A DNA stretch of 64,000 nucleotides from Vibrio maritimus. GTDB lineage: Bacteria; Pseudomonadota; Gammaproteobacteria; Enterobacterales; Vibrionaceae. Under the pieces are notes generated by a model that ran no database searches, was not told where the DNA came from, and worked only from the letters and a program-made list of their open reading frames with translations. Shown here piece by piece: positions 1-10,841 of this stretch (positions are counted from its first letter, which is position 1; each line of letters begins with the position of its first letter). The position numbers were made by a program, and so were the translations under genes. The DNA is taken from assembly GCA_003263775.1 (NCBI GenBank), contig JYJJ01000002.1:124001-188000 (forward strand). The letters run 5' to 3'.

Positions 1-2015
1 CATTTCTTGGTGGACTGTTCTTGATGGCGAACCTCGGGCTCTCTATCAACATCATGTCTCTGGTGGGGCTGCTAATGGCGATTGGTATCATGATGGATGA
101 TGCTATCGTGATCGCAGAGTCGATACAGGCGCACCTAGATCGTGGGCAGAAAATTGATGATGCGGTGATAAACGGCGTTAAGAAGGTGCTTCCTGGTGTT
201 ATTTCATCTTTCTTAACCACCATATGTATCTTTGGTAGTTTGCTGTTCTTGCAAGGGGAGATGGGCGCGGTACTTAGAGCAGTACCTCAGGTGCTGATAC
301 TTGTCTTATCCTTGAGTCTAGTTGAAGCCTTCTTGATTCTGCCAAATCACTTGTCTCACTCGTTGCACAAGCACAACCGTGAAAAACAGCCTTTGAAGTT
401 TAAACGTGTGCTGCTGGAGCGCTTTGAACACTTTAGAAATACCACGCTAGTGAATGCGGTAGATAAAGTCGTCTCTTATCGCTACGCCTTCATGGGCAGT
501 GTGTTCGCAGCGTTGCTTATCTCGGTCAGTCTACTGGCTGGTGGTGTGGTGAAGTTCAATCCATTCCCAGCACTGGATGGTGACATTGCCGAAGCACGTA
601 TTATTCTGCCGCCGGGGCATCTTTGTCTCAGACCGAGCGAGTGGTCGATAAAATCGTCCTATCCGCTGAAAAGCTTAATAAGCAGTGGAGTGAAGAGGTG
701 GAAGGTGGTGAAGCTTGGTGAAACAGATCACCAGCCAGTTCAACACTAACCGAGATGCCAACGAGTCCGGTCCTCATATCGCTACGGTTAGACTGGATCT
801 GCTGAGTGCAGAGATCCGTAACACACTCATCGATGAGTTTATTGATGCTTGGCGCGAAGATGTAGGTGAGCTTGCTGACCCAATCTCCATGGTGTTCAAG
901 CAGCCAACAATGGGGCCGGGTGGCCGTGCGATTGAGGTGCGTATTGCACATGACGACCTGGACATGCTGAAAGCTGCGTCGGTGGAGATCCAACAATACC
1001 TGAATGAATTTGATGGTGTGAGCGGCGTGCTCGATGACATGCGCCTCGGTAAAGAAGAGATTTTAGTCAAACTGCGTCCTGGTGCTGAAAGCTTTGGGGT
1101 CAACGGTCAGATGATCGCAAGTCAGTTGCGTGCGGCCTTCTTTGGTCAAACCGCCGATGAGATCCAAGTCGGTGTTGAGAACATCAAGATTGAAGTGAAA
1201 CTCGACAAGCAAGATATCGGTGACATTCAGCAGCTATCGAACTTCCCGATTTTCTTAGCAGACGGCTCGCAAGTACCGTTGGCATCCGTCGCGACGCTCG
1301 ATTTTCAGCGTAACTATGTTCGTATTCAACGTGTTAACGGCCTAAGAACGGTCAGCGTATTTGGTGATGTTGATACCAGCAAAGCGAGCTCAACCGATAT
1401 CATTAGGCAGTTCCAAACCGAAGAAGTCGCTAAGCTGCAACAAGAGTACCCGGGACTGCGTTTTGACTTTGAGGGGGAAACCAAAGACAGCGCAGAAACG
1501 GGCGCATCGATGGCTAAAGGGTTTTTGCTCGGGCTATTTGGCGTCTTCACCATTCTTAGCTACCAGTTCAGAAGCTACCTAGAGCCGTTTGTGGTGATGC
1601 TGGCAATACCGCTTGCCTTTATCGGCGTGGTTTGGGGGCACTTGCTACTTGGCACTCGATGAGTATGCCAAGTATTATGGGCTTTGTGTCTTTGGCGGGG
1701 ATTGTTGTCAACGATTCTATCTTGCTGGTGCAGTACATACGTCACCACGTTGATGAAGGTGACTCCGTGCATGACTCTGTGGTGAAAGCGAGTCGTGAGC
1801 GCTTCAGAGCTGTGTTCTTAACATCGATGACCACTGCTGCGGGTTTGCTGCCATTGCTTACCGAGACCAGCCTTCAGGCTCAGGTTATTCAGCCTCTGGT
1901 TATCTCAATTGTGTTTGGTATTTTTGCATCCACAGCTTTGGTGCTTTTCATGATTCCTTCGGCCTACGCCATTCTCGCCGATTGGGGATTGGTTCATAAA
2001 CACGAAGAGCTTTAA
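1..2015 (+). CDS. RND-family efflux permease, 5'-truncated and frameshifted
   Basis: Inner-membrane proton-driven RND pump (AcrB-like fold); only the C-terminal two thirds lie in the window and the frame is already open at base 3. Near the start the segment GIMMDDAIVIAES carries the paired Asp of the proton-relay helix. The porter domain and final membrane helices follow, including SLAGIVVNDSILLV. The reading frame moves three times, at about 617, 716 and 1655, and each time one missing base would restore it: frame 3 to 2 to 1 to 3. With these repaired, the protein runs without a gap to TAA at 2013. Substrate unknown. It could be a real pseudogene, but intact-looking flanks and similar lesions in essential genes favour sequencing error. 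Confidence 0.85.
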
Positions 2016-2043
2016 CACGCCATAAATCTTACCTCTCAATTAA

Positions 2044-2085
2044 ATGAAAGTTGGTGACTAGGGTTCCTCTAGCGCTAACTTTCAT
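2044..2085 (+). terminator. possible terminator after the RND gene
   Basis: ATGAAAGTT at 2044 pairs with AACTTTCAT at 2077, and an inner CTAG stem strengthens the hairpin. It lies 29 bases past the RND stop. There is no long T run, so termination is uncertain. Confidence 0.4.
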
Positions 2086-2170
2086 CATTTCTCCAATAAA
2101 TCGTCACCGAATTGTCATTGTTGCTGACTACTTTTTGATCATGAACTGCGCGTCTAACAAGGAGTAGGTT

Positions 2171-2713
2171 GTGCGAACGATTGAACCCATAGCAAGAATG
2201 GATTTGGCTTTTTCATTGTTTTGTTTAAAGCATCGCTTTAACGCTCAAGTAGCATCGGTGAGTCGTTGGGTGTCTAAAACGGGCGACGGTCATTTGTACC
2301 TGTTACTTGGCATCGCTGTTTTTTGGATAGATGGATCTGTTGGCAAGCTATTTTTTGCCGCAGCCTTGTTAGCGTTTGCTATCGAGTTGCCGATTTACTG
2401 GTTAGCTAAAAACAGCTTCAAGCGTCGCAGGCCTGAAGAGTTTTCTCATTTACTGCAAGCTTTTATTACTCCCTCTGATCGCTATAGCTTACCGTCGGGA
2501 CATACTGCGGCCGCGTTTCTAATGGCGACCATTATTGGTCAGTTTTATCCCGAGTGGCATGACGCCGCTTTGATGTGGGCAGTGCTCATTGGCGCTTCAC
2601 GTATTCTGCTTGGTGTGCACTTTCTTACCGATGTTGTGATTGGTGCGGTACTGGGGATGTCATCGGCGTACGTTGCGCTCGAATATGTGCAAACTTGGTT
2701 AGGAGGCGTGTAA
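2171..2713 (+). CDS. PAP2 superfamily membrane phosphatase
   Basis: Membrane-bound acid phosphatase of the PAP2 family, which removes phosphate from lipid phosphates such as phosphatidic acid or undecaprenyl pyrophosphate. The three family motifs are present in order: KNSFKRRRP (KX6RP), LPSGHTAA with the acid-base His, and SRILLGVHFLTD with the nucleophile His. Several hydrophobic segments lie between them. The 180-residue protein starts at GTG behind AAGGAG. Its stop is directly followed by the ATG of the glycosyltransferase, whose AGGAGG ribosome site is inside this gene, so the two are translationally coupled. A joint role in lipid or envelope glycan metabolism is inference. Confidence 0.85.
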   Translation: MRTIEPIARMDLAFSLFCLKHRFNAQVASVSRWVSKTGDGHLYLLLGIAVFWIDGSVGKLFFAAALLAFAIELPIYWLAKNSFKRRRPEEFSHLLQAFITPSDRYSLPSGHTAAAFLMATIIGQFYPEWHDAALMWAVLIGASRILLGVHFLTDVVIGAVLGMSSAYVALEYVQTWLGGV

Positions 2714-3756
2714 ATGAAGATACTTTATGGCGTGCAGGGTACAGGCAATGGTCATATTGCTAGAGCGAGAGCGATGAGTCAGGCGCTAGCCAGTCATGAT
2801 GTGCAAGTCGACTTTTTATTTTCCGGCCGAGAGAAAAGTAAGTACTTCTCGATGCAGCAGTTTGGTGATTACCAAACGCGCCGCGGGTTTAGCTTCGTGA
2901 CGGAAAACGGCCGTGTGAACTATATGAAAACGGCATTTGAGAACAGTCTACCTAACTTTATTCGTGAAGTCAGAGAGCTCGATGTTTCTGGCTATGATGT
3001 GGTGGTCAATGACTTTGAGCCTGTTTCTGCTTGGGCGGCAAAGCAGCAAAAAATTCCCACAGTGAGCATTAGCCACCAAAACGCATTTCTGTTTGATGTC
3101 CCTCAAAAAGGCGCCAATTGGTCGATGATTCAGTGATTCAGCACTTCGCACCGTCACAGTATCAGCTTGGTTTACATTGGTATCATTTTGGACAGCCGAT
3201 TTTGCCACCCATTGTGCATACGTCAGGAGAGGATGTGACCTCTGAAGACTTTATTCTTGTCTACCTTCCATTTGAAAGTCCTGACGCTATCGTCGACCTG
3301 TTGCTGAGGTTTGGGCAAAACAACTTTATTTGTTACCACCCTGAGAATATTGAACAGGCGCAGATAGAAAACATCTTAATGAAACCGCTTGGTCATGAGA
3401 GTTTTCAGTGCGATCTCCATCGCTGTGCTGGTGTGATTGCGAACGGTGGCTTTGAGCTGCCGTCAGAAGCGCTCAGCTTGGGTAAGAAGTTACTCGTTAA
3501 GCCGCTGGATGGTCAGTTTGAGCAGCAAAGTAATGCAGCAACGCTTGATAGTTTGGGGCTTGCTCAATCTATGGACTTTCTTGATGCCAGTGTGATTCGC
3601 GATTGGTTAGATGAGAAACAAGCTGAACGGGTTTTTTATCCAAATGTTGCTGAAGGCATTGCCGATTGGCTAGTCAGCGGAAATTGGTCATGTAGTGCTA
3701 ATTTGCGTAAGCGCCTTTGGGACAAAGTCGACTTTCCTAGTTACGCCTCAGTTTAA
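2714..3756 (+). CDS. MJ1255/VC2487-family glycosyltransferase, frameshifted
   Basis: About 347 residues after repair. The N-terminus YGVQGTGNGHIARARAM is the nucleotide-sugar-binding opening of the MJ1255/VC2487 family, related to GT-B glycosyltransferases such as MurG. The C-terminal GVIANGGFELPSEALSLGKKLL is the GT-B donor-site motif with an acidic residue. The frame breaks near 3120: TTGGTCG should read TTGGGTCG, giving KGANWVDDSVIQHF. A single G is therefore missing. It starts at ATG one base after the PAP2 stop. Its acceptor is not known. Confidence 0.8.
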
Positions 3757-4313
3757 GCGTACTTCACCATAACCTGACCAATCTTGAGGTTAGTTGGGCA
3801 TAACAATAACAAGACCCGAATCGCACTTTGATTCGGGTTTTGGTGTTATTGTTATGGTTTATATGCAACTGCGCGCCTTTCCTTTGTGTTCAATAATGTT
3901 CCATACCGATAGATATTAACTATATGCTATGCGAATGGTTGTGGTTGTCTTTTGTGCGTGCATTAAATAGGCTCTGTTCTCCCTTTTGGTGGGTGTCATA
4001 GTGCTTGGTTATGTATCCAATCGTTTTGCCCAACAAAAGTTATTAAAAATATAATTTATCTTTTTTTATATATGATGTAACTTATTGTTGTTTAAGGTTA
4101 TTGCTTTTCTCTCGATAAAATTTGATGATTCTTTGTCAATCTTGTTGGTGTTGAGTTAATTATTGGTGGATAGTTGGTTTCGTCCTCGAAGTATGCAGAG
4201 GATTAATAGAATGACGTAAGGTACACCACAGGCGATGACGCTGTTCTCATTGTTCTGTTTTATTGGTTACCTACCCCCAATAGTCGAGATTGAAATTACA
4301 CGAGGCTTACTAA
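3757..4313. other. AT-rich intergenic region upstream of leuO
   Basis: Apart from the terminator at 3799-3856 I see no ORF with a ribosome site here. The stretch 4030-4160 is very AT-rich, as expected of an H-NS-silenced leuO promoter region. I cannot place the promoter. Confidence 0.4.
3799..3856 (+). terminator. two-tier hairpin terminator
   Basis: The inner stem ACCCGAATC/GATTCGGGT (3814-3822, 3830-3838) ends in TTTT. A separate perfect 12-bp outer stem, CATAACAATAAC/GTTATTGTTATG (3799-3810, 3845-3856), encloses it. It follows the glycosyltransferase and probably ends the PAP2 operon. Confidence 0.75.
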
Positions 4314-5273
4314 ATGTTAGACAAAAAAGATGCTATGAGCGCAATCGCTAGTTACCGCATGGAAAGCACATTACGCGGCGTAGATCTAAACCTATTGACT
4401 GTATTCGACGCAGTGATGCAAGAGCAGAATATCACTCGCGCGGCGCACAATTTAGGTATGTCGCAACCTGCAGTAAGTAACGCAGTAGCGCGCCTTAAAG
4501 TGATGTTCAACGATGAACTGTTCATGCGCCAGGGGCGTGGTATTCAGCCAACTCAGCGTGCACGTCAGCTATTTGGACCTGTACGTCAAGCGCTTCAGTT
4601 GATCCGTAACGAGCTACCAAGCTCAATCTTTACTCCAGAGACTTCAACGCGTCTATTTAAGATGGCGATTTGCTCTCCTTGTGATATGCGTTTTGCACCG
4701 CGCATCATGCAAACTATTTCTGAGCAAGCTCCACACGTTCAGCTTCATCTAGATGCAGAAGCAGACCGTCAGCTGGCAGACCGCATGCGTTTCCAAGAGA
4801 TCGACTTCGTTATCGATTACGCTCGTTACGACGCTCAAGGCTTTTCAAGCACTGAGATCTTCCAAGATGAATTGGTTGTTGTAGCGGCGAAAAATCACCC
4901 ACGCATTCACGGTGCAGTGAGCACAGCTCAGCTAGCGAACGAAAAGCACGCTAAGCTATCAAAAGTTCACGGCGTTCGTAGCTTCTCAGAGCAAGCTTAC
5001 CGCGACCTAGAGTGCCAAGCGTCTTACGAAGGTACTAGCCTAAGCAACGTACTGTACGTTGTTGGTCAATCTGAGCTAGTCACCATCGCTCCACGTTGGT
5101 TGGTTGAAAACGCAGTAAACAAAGATCAGCTTCAAGTACTGACGCTGCCAACTGAAAACAACAAGATCAGTGGCTTCCTGAGCTGGCATGAATCTAGCGA
5201 AAAAGACAAAGGCCACATCTGGTTGCGTGATCAACTAATGGTTATCTGTGGCGAAGTGGTTGCTTTGTCATAA
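4314..5273 (+). CDS. leuO: LysR-family regulator LeuO
   Basis: DNA-binding transcription regulator of 319 residues. The N-terminal winged helix-turn-helix spans residues 25-85, with NITRAAHNLGMSQPAVSNAVARL as recognition region. The effector-binding LysR substrate domain follows. The sequence around LRGVDLNLLTVFDAVMQEQ is characteristic of LeuO. In E. coli LeuO opposes H-NS silencing; in V. cholerae it feeds into ToxR-dependent and stress regulation (family knowledge). It stands alone between two terminators. The frame is intact. Confidence 0.9.
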   Translation: MLDKKDAMSAIASYRMESTLRGVDLNLLTVFDAVMQEQNITRAAHNLGMSQPAVSNAVARLKVMFNDELFMRQGRGIQPTQRARQLFGPVRQALQLIRNELPSSIFTPETSTRLFKMAICSPCDMRFAPRIMQTISEQAPHVQLHLDAEADRQLADRMRFQEIDFVIDYARYDAQGFSSTEIFQDELVVVAAKNHPRIHGAVSTAQLANEKHAKLSKVHGVRSFSEQAYRDLECQASYEGTSLSNVLYVVGQSELVTIAPRWLVENAVNKDQLQVLTLPTENNKISGFLSWHESSEKDKGHIWLRDQLMVICGEVVALS

Positions 5274-5292
5274 TCCATTACAACTTAATTCT

Positions 5293-5327
5293 AAAAGCCC
5301 TGAGTACGATGTATTCAGGGCTTTTTT
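5293..5327 (+). terminator. leuO terminator
   Basis: AAAAGCCCTGA at 5293 pairs with TCAGGGCTTTT at 5315 and is followed by further T residues: a strong intrinsic terminator 20 bases after the leuO stop. Confidence 0.9.
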
Positions 5328-5444
5328 CATACTGGTCAGAAGCTTATTATCACCCAGCGGAAAAGCTGCCAGGAATTATTGATAACTTTGATGTCGGTCT
5401 GTTGCCTTTTTCGGCGGCACAGGTACACTTGTGCGCTCAAAAAG

Positions 5445-5460
5445 GCTTACATGTGTAAGC
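5445..5460. promoter_or_regulatory. palindrome upstream of the acyl-CoA ligase
   Basis: GCTTAC-ATGT-GTAAGC, a perfect 6-bp inverted repeat 18 bases before the start codon at 5479. The position suits an operator or 5' leader hairpin. It does not match the FadR consensus that I know. Confidence 0.35.
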
Positions 5461-5478
5461 TAAAAGGTAAGATAGAAC

Positions 5479-7283
5479 ATGGCTAATTTAGATTTCCATA
5501 TCGTAACTAAGATTCGTGAACGAATTGCACAAGGTGGCGACAAGATCGCCTTACGACATAAAATCAACAATGTGTGGCAAGGGATTAGCTGGAAAGAGTT
5601 TGGCGTTAGCGTAGATGCGCTGTCACTCGCGCTACTCGGAAAAGGAATCCAACCTCAAGATAAAATCGGTATCATTTCCAATAACATGCCGAAATGGACC
5701 ATTGCTGATTTGGCTGCGCTTCAAGTTCGCGCAGTGACTGTGCCCATTTACCCTACAAATACACCAGCCCAAACCAGCTACATCGTACAAAACGCCGACG
5801 TCCGCATTCTTTTTGTTGGTGAACAAGAGCAATATGATGCTGCCGTTTCCATTTATGACGAATGTGAGCAATTAGAGCTGATCGTCGCGATGAGCGAAGA
5901 GATTGTTCTGGCTGACAATGATTTTTCTATGACTTGGCAGCAGTTTACTGCCGATGTAAGCAGTGACGTCCAACCTGAATTAGACGCGCGACTTGAGCAA
6001 GCTAACTATGACGATTTGCTGACGCTTATCTATACATCGGGTACCACAGGCCAGCCGAAAGGCGTAATGCTAGATTACGCCAATATTGCCGCTCAGCTAC
6101 AAGGACACGATGAAAGATTAAGCCTTAGTGAAAATGATGTTTCGCTGTGCTTCCTGCCGCTTTCACATGTTTTTGAGCGTGCATGGACCTTCTATGTATT
6201 GTACCGAGGCGGCACGAACTGCTACCTACAAGATACAATGCAAGTACGTGATGCACTTGGCGAGATCCGCCCAACCGTAATGAGTGCTGTTCCTCGTTTC
6301 TACGAGAAGATTTTCTCAGCAATCCACGAACGTGTATCTAAAGCACCTGTCCATCGCAAGATCCTATTTACCTGGCAGTGAACATGGGCGCCAAAATGGC
6401 GCAGTGCCGCCAAGACAATGTGGAACCTTCATTCTTACTCAAGAAGAGTTACGCGCTAGCGGACAAGATCGTATTAGGTAAACTTCGCGAGCTATTAGGC
6501 GGTCGGATTAACTTCATGCCATGTGGCGGTGCGAAATTGGATGAAACCATTGGCCGCTTCTTCCAAGCGATTGGTATCAACGTCAAGCTTGGTTACGGTA
6601 TGACGGAAACCACAGCGACCGTTTCTTGCTGGGATGATACCTGCTACAACCCAGGCTCCATTGGTATGCCGATGCCCGGTGCGGAAGTGAAAATCGGTGC
6701 CAATAACGAGATCTTAGTGCGCGGCCCTATGGTGATGCGTGGCTACTATAAGTTGCCAGAAGAAACCGCTAAGACCTTTGATGCTGATGGCTTCTTGAAA
6801 ACGGGCGATGCCGGTGAGTTTGACGCAGCAGGGAATCTGTTCATTACTGACCGCATCAAAGAGCTAATGAAAACCTCAAATGGCAAGTACATTGCTCCCC
6901 AAGCGATTGAAGGTGCGATTGGCAAAGACCATTACATCGAGCAGATTGCGGTCATTGCGGACACTCGTAAGTTTGTCTCGGCTTTGATTGTGCCTTGCTT
7001 CGATACGCTAGAAGAGTATGCCAAAGAGCTAAACATTGCTTATCAAGATCGCTTAGAGCTCATCAAGCACCACCAAGTGGTGGAGATGTTTGAAAAGCGC
7101 ATCACTGAGCTGCAAAAAGAGTTGGCTAAGTTTGAACAGGTCAAGAAGTTCAAACTGCTTCCTAACGGTTTCTCGATGGATAAAGGCGAGTTAACACCGA
7201 CGCAGAAACTGCGTCGCAAGGTGATTAACGACCGTTATCAAGATGAAATCGAAGAGATGTATCGCGATACGCCTAGTAAGTAA
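5479..7283 (+). CDS. long-chain fatty acid-CoA ligase (AMP-binding), frameshifted
   Basis: Activates fatty acids with ATP and CoA by an acyl-adenylate intermediate; about 601 residues after repair. The AMP-binding P-loop [15 protein letters not shown] lies at residues 181-195, the adenylation motif [13 protein letters not shown] and the hinge region [19 protein letters not shown] lie in the second half, and no signal peptide is seen. The frame breaks near 6377, where ACCTGGCAGTGA should read ACCTGGGCAGTGA ([13 protein letters not shown]), so one G is missing. It resembles the FAA1/FadD15-like Vibrio ligase found next to leuO rather than classical FadD. Confidence 0.85.
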
Positions 7284-7313
7284 TCGCCTCTCTTCAACGA
7301 AACCCTCATAAAC

Positions 7314-7341
7314 GAAAGCCCCAGCAAATGCTGGGGCTTTC
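7314..7341. terminator. bidirectional terminator
   Basis: GAAAGCCCCAGC-AAAT-GCTGGGGCTTTC between two convergent genes. T runs on both strands let it serve the acyl-CoA ligase and the M23 peptidase. Confidence 0.85.
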
Positions 7342-7350
7342 TTGTTTCGG

Positions 7351-8700
7351 TTAGTTGTTGGCGTAAAGCAATTCGCTGTATCTGTCTAATGTATCGAGAC
7401 GAATTTGAGCATTGGCCAAAAAGGTTTGCTTCGCTTTGCCCGTCAGAGACTTCGATTGCGGTAGTTTGACCGTTCTTGGGTTCTTATGTACGCCGTTGAC
7501 CAAGAATTCATAGTGTAGGTGAGGCCCTGTGACTCGTCCTGTTCCGCCGAGTGTACCGACTGTTTGTCCCTGTTTCACTCGCTGGCCGGTTTTAACCTTA
7601 CGTTTTTGTAGGTGCAAGTACTTGGTAATAAAGGTATTGCTATGTTTAATAAACACATAGTTACCATTAAACTGGTTGTAACTTGATTTGATTACAGTAC
7701 CGTCACCAGCAGCCCAAATTGGCGTACCAACAGGCGCGGCATAGTCAGTGCCTCGGTGGGCTCGTACTTTACCTGTCACTGGATGACGTCGGTTCGGGTT
7801 GAAGTTGGAGGTTACACGACGAAAATCCAAAGGCGCACGTAAAAAGGCCTTCTTCATTGCACGGCCATTTTCATCGTAATAGTTACCTGTTTTGTCATCA
7901 AAGATAGCGGTAAACGTATCATTTTGGTTTTTAAAGATAGCGGCGATGATCTTGCCACGGCCAATCACTTCGCCTTCGACGACTTTCTCTTGATACAGCA
8001 GCTTAAAGTAATCACCAGAGCGGATATCTAACGCAAAGTCGATATCCCAACCAAAAATACCCGCCAGCTCCATGATTTGGTTGGCCGTCAGTCCTGCGCC
8101 AATTCCGGCATTCCAGAAGTTTGAGCTGATTTCGGCTTGAGCGTAGTTATATTGGTAGTCGACCTGCTTTTTGTCCCAGCTAGAGGTAAAGCCTTTGTCG
8201 GTTTTGGTGACTTTGAAGGTCTCATAGTCATTGATGCGGCGCTTTAACTGCACGAAGTCGCTGTTCTCGTCAAAACCAAAAGTCAGTTTGTCACCTGGAC
8301 GTAAGCGTGAAAGCTGCTTCTTAATGTCATCGTTGGTATAGATAAGGTCATGAAGTAGGCGAGGGGAAAGGCCAAGACGTTGAAATAGAATGGCGGCACT
8401 CTCTCCAGAGCGAACGGTGTGTTCTTCCCATTTTAGTACCACGGTCGGCGGAGCGGCATTGCCAACAGGGAATGCATCGCTGTCAATGGAGAGCGCGTAG
8501 TGCTTGCCAATTTCGAGTCTGTCGTTGCTATCGTCGAGCTCTGAAATGTCAGGCAGAAACAGTGCAACGACGATAATGGCACTAAAAAAGGCGATGAGCG
8601 CGCGGTGTAGCAAGGCAAGCGCTTTAAAACAGAGACCATGAGCGTTTAATTCAACATTATTTTTGTAATTTCCTAAACCAAATAGTCTAACTGGTTTCAA
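7351..8700 (-). CDS. mepM: M23 peptidoglycan DD-endopeptidase
   Basis: Zinc endopeptidase that cuts peptide crosslinks in the cell wall so new strands can be inserted; 449 residues. One membrane anchor lies at about residues 33-50, then an OapA/LysM-like region around residues 85-145 (EHTVRSGESAAILFQRLGL), then the M23 (LytM) domain. Zinc ligands are visible in HRGTDYAAP (HxxxD) and in GPHLHYEF (HxH). The gene is divergent from tyrS, as a V. cholerae Shy endopeptidase is (ShyC, from memory), so it could carry that name instead. The frame is intact. Confidence 0.85.
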   Translation of the reverse strand: MKPVRLFGLGNYKNNVELNAHGLCFKALALLHRALIAFFSAIIVVALFLPDISELDDSNDRLEIGKHYALSIDSDAFPVGNAAPPTVVLKWEEHTVRSGESAAILFQRLGLSPRLLHDLIYTNDDIKKQLSRLRPGDKLTFGFDENSDFVQLKRRINDYETFKVTKTDKGFTSSWDKKQVDYQYNYAQAEISSNFWNAGIGAGLTANQIMELAGIFGWDIDFALDIRSGDYFKLLYQEKVVEGEVIGRGKIIAAIFKNQNDTFTAIFDDKTGNYYDENGRAMKKAFLRAPLDFRRVTSNFNPNRRHPVTGKVRAHRGTDYAAPVGTPIWAAGDGTVIKSSYNQFNGNYVFIKHSNTFITKYLHLQKRKVKTGQRVKQGQTVGTLGGTGRVTGPHLHYEFLVNGVHKNPRTVKLPQSKSLTGKAKQTFLANAQIRLDTLDRYSELLYANN

Positions 8701-8768
8701 AAAACATCGCTATTCAAGTAAGATGTCCAACTAAACTATTTTTGCCAAATCTGTGGGAGTGAACAAGA

Positions 8769-9956
8769 ATGGCGAACCTTGAAGCAGCGTTGGCTGAAAT
8801 CAAACGCGGTGTCGACGAGCTAATTCCAGAAGAAGAACTGATTGCGAAGCTAAAAGAGAACCGTCCTCTTCGCATTAAACTGGGTGCCGATCCAACTGCG
8901 CCAGATATTCACCTGGGCCATACCGTAATTCTAAACAAACTACGTGCATTCCAAGACCTAGGTCACGACGTGACGTTCCTGATCGGTGACTTCACAGGTA
9001 TGGTTGGCGACCCGACGGGTAAGAACACAACTCGCCCACCGCTAACTCGTGAAGACGTACTGCGTAACGCAGAAACGTATAAAGAGCAGGTATTCAAAAT
9101 CCTAGATCCTGCAAAGACTAAGATTGCGTTCAACTCTGAATGGCTATCTGAGCTTGGTGCAGAGGGCATGATTCGCCTTGCTGCAAACCAAACTGTTGCT
9201 CGTATGCTTGAGCGTGACGATTTTAAAAAGCGTTACGGCAACAACCAGCCAATCGCAATCCACGAGTTTATGTATCCACTGCTTCAAGGTTACGATTCAG
9301 TAGCGATGGAAACGGATGTAGAGCTTGGTGGTACTGACCAGAAGTTCAACCTACTCATGGGGCGTGAACTGCAAAAATCACACGGTCAAAAACCACAAGT
9401 TGTGCTCACTATGCCACTACTTGTTGGTCTAGATGGCGTGAAGAAGATGTCTAAATCTGCTCACAACTACATTGGTGTGAGTGAAGCTCCTTCTGAAATG
9501 TTCGGTAAGATCATGTCTATCTCTGACGATTTGATGTGGAGCTACTACGAACTGCTGTCATTCCGTCCACTGGGTGAGATTGCACAGTTCAAGGCAGACG
9601 TTGAAGGTGGTGCAAACCCTCGTGACGTTAAGATCTTGCTTGCAAAAGAAATCATTGCTCGATTCCACTCAGAAGCAGATGCTGACGCGGCGGAAAAAGA
9701 GTTCATCAACCGTTTCCAAAAAGGTGCGATGCCAGAAGAGATGCCTGAGTTCGACTTCGATGCAGGCCTTCCAATCGGTAACCTACTAAAAGAAGCGGGC
9801 CTTGTGAGCTCAACATCTGATGCTATGCGTATGATCCGCCAAGGTGCGGTGAAGATCGACGGCGAGAAGGTTGAAGATACTAAGCTAGTACCAGCAGCAG
9901 GCCAAGCGGTTTACCAAGTAGGTAAACGCAAGTTTGCTCGCGTGACGTTGAAGTAA
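8769..9956 (+). CDS. tyrS: tyrosyl-tRNA synthetase
   Basis: Charges tRNA-Tyr with tyrosine. 395 residues, class I aminoacyl-tRNA synthetase: [11 protein letters not shown] holds the HIGH-like signature, [10 protein letters not shown] the KMSKS loop, and an S4-type RNA-binding domain occupies the C-terminus ([18 protein letters not shown] to the end). The wording of the HIGH region resembles the TyrZ subgroup, one of two TyrRS types in bacteria. The start is ATG behind GTGGGAGTG. Confidence 0.95.
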   Translation: MANLEAALAEIKRGVDELIPEEELIAKLKENRPLRIKLGADPTAPDIHLGHTVILNKLRAFQDLGHDVTFLIGDFTGMVGDPTGKNTTRPPLTREDVLRNAETYKEQVFKILDPAKTKIAFNSEWLSELGAEGMIRLAANQTVARMLERDDFKKRYGNNQPIAIHEFMYPLLQGYDSVAMETDVELGGTDQKFNLLMGRELQKSHGQKPQVVLTMPLLVGLDGVKKMSKSAHNYIGVSEAPSEMFGKIMSISDDLMWSYYELLSFRPLGEIAQFKADVEGGANPRDVKILLAKEIIARFHSEADADAAEKEFINRFQKGAMPEEMPEFDFDAGLPIGNLLKEAGLVSSTSDAMRMIRQGAVKIDGEKVEDTKLVPAAGQAVYQVGKRKFARVTLK

Positions 9957-9980
9957 TCTTCAATAGCTTGAAACTGCTGT

Positions 9981-10006
9981 AAAAACCTCCTTCGGGAGGT
10001 TTTTTT
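9981..10006 (+). terminator. tyrS terminator
   Basis: AAAACCTCC-TTCG-GGAGGTTTTTTT, a UUCG-loop hairpin with a T run, 25 bases after the tyrS stop. Confidence 0.9.
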
Positions 10007-10037
10007 GTATCGGTTGATTGCCGATTTACAGGCATAA

Positions 10038-10065
10038 AAAAACAGACGCTTGTGCGTCTGTTTTT
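10038..10065 (-). terminator. grcA terminator
   Basis: AAAAACAGACGC-TTGT-GCGTCTGTTTTT just downstream of grcA on the minus strand. It is symmetric and could work both ways. Confidence 0.85.
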
Positions 10066-10092
10066 AGTATTCGTTTTGCTTAACGTCTCTAA

Positions 10093-10470
10093 TTATAGAG
10101 ACTCAGTAAAGGTACGAGCGATAACGTCACGTTGCTGTTCTGGCGTTAGTGAGTTGAAGCGTACTGCGTAACCAGAAACACGGATAGTTAGCTGTGGGTA
10201 GTTCTCTGGGTTAGCTACAGCGTCTTCTAGAGTTTCGCGCTTAAGAACGTTCACATTTAGGTGCTGACCGCCTTCGATCTTTGGAGCAGCTTCGATGGCT
10301 ACTTCACGGCTTTCGTACTCACCTAGGTCGCTAACAGCGATAACTTGGTCAGCTTCAAAACCAGCATTTGCTGCTACACAACGAGCTTCGTTTTTCTCGC
10401 CGTCGATCAGCCAAATTGAGTTTAGTAGATCGTCGTTTGCTGCTTTAGTAATTTGGATACCTTGAATCAT
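10093..10470 (-). CDS. grcA: autonomous glycyl radical cofactor GrcA (YfiD)
   Basis: Small stand-in glycyl-radical domain that restores oxygen-damaged pyruvate formate-lyase. 125 residues, near identical in its C-terminus to E. coli YfiD: the radical glycine lies in [12 protein letters not shown], followed by [18 protein letters not shown] start at ATG 10470 because AGGAG sits six bases upstream; the GTG one codon earlier is too close to it. A perfect FNR box lies about 107 bases upstream, in line with anaerobic induction known in the family. Confidence 0.95.
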   Translation of the reverse strand: MIQGIQITKAANDDLLNSIWLIDGEKNEARCVAANAGFEADQVIAVSDLGEYESREVAIEAAPKIEGGQHLNVNVLKRETLEDAVANPENYPQLTIRVSGYAVRFNSLTPEQQRDVIARTFTESL

Positions 10471-10570
10471 CACTATCTCCTAATCCACTTTCAGAGTGGT
10501 AAACTTATGGTGTTAATTTTCAAATTTTGTTGAGCTGGTTTATGTATAACCCGTTGTGGTTATTTTAGTA

Positions 10571-10584
10571 TTGATTTAGATCAA
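10571..10584. promoter_or_regulatory. FNR box upstream of grcA
   Basis: TTGATTTAGATCAA is an exact match to the FNR consensus TTGAT-N4-ATCAA. A second related palindrome, TTGACCAAGGTCAA, lies at 10624-10637. Both sit in the grcA-nfo divergent region. Confidence 0.7.
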
Positions 10585-10841
10585 ATTACAACAAAAAACA
10601 TTAAAAACATAAGGGTTAATTTTTTGACCAAGGTCAACTAAACCTTTAAAAATGGTGTGTCTAAATGATATTTTAAGTATTCAAATTTATTTGAGTGCTC
10701 ATTTTGTTGTAATAAAACTACAAATTGAGCCAATTTATTGCTCTGGGAACCAAAAATCAACGATTTCCATAGCTAAAACTGAAAGTATAAGATCGCTAAA
10801 TAACAGTTCTAAAAATGTGATCTCTATCGGGTGGAAGCAAG

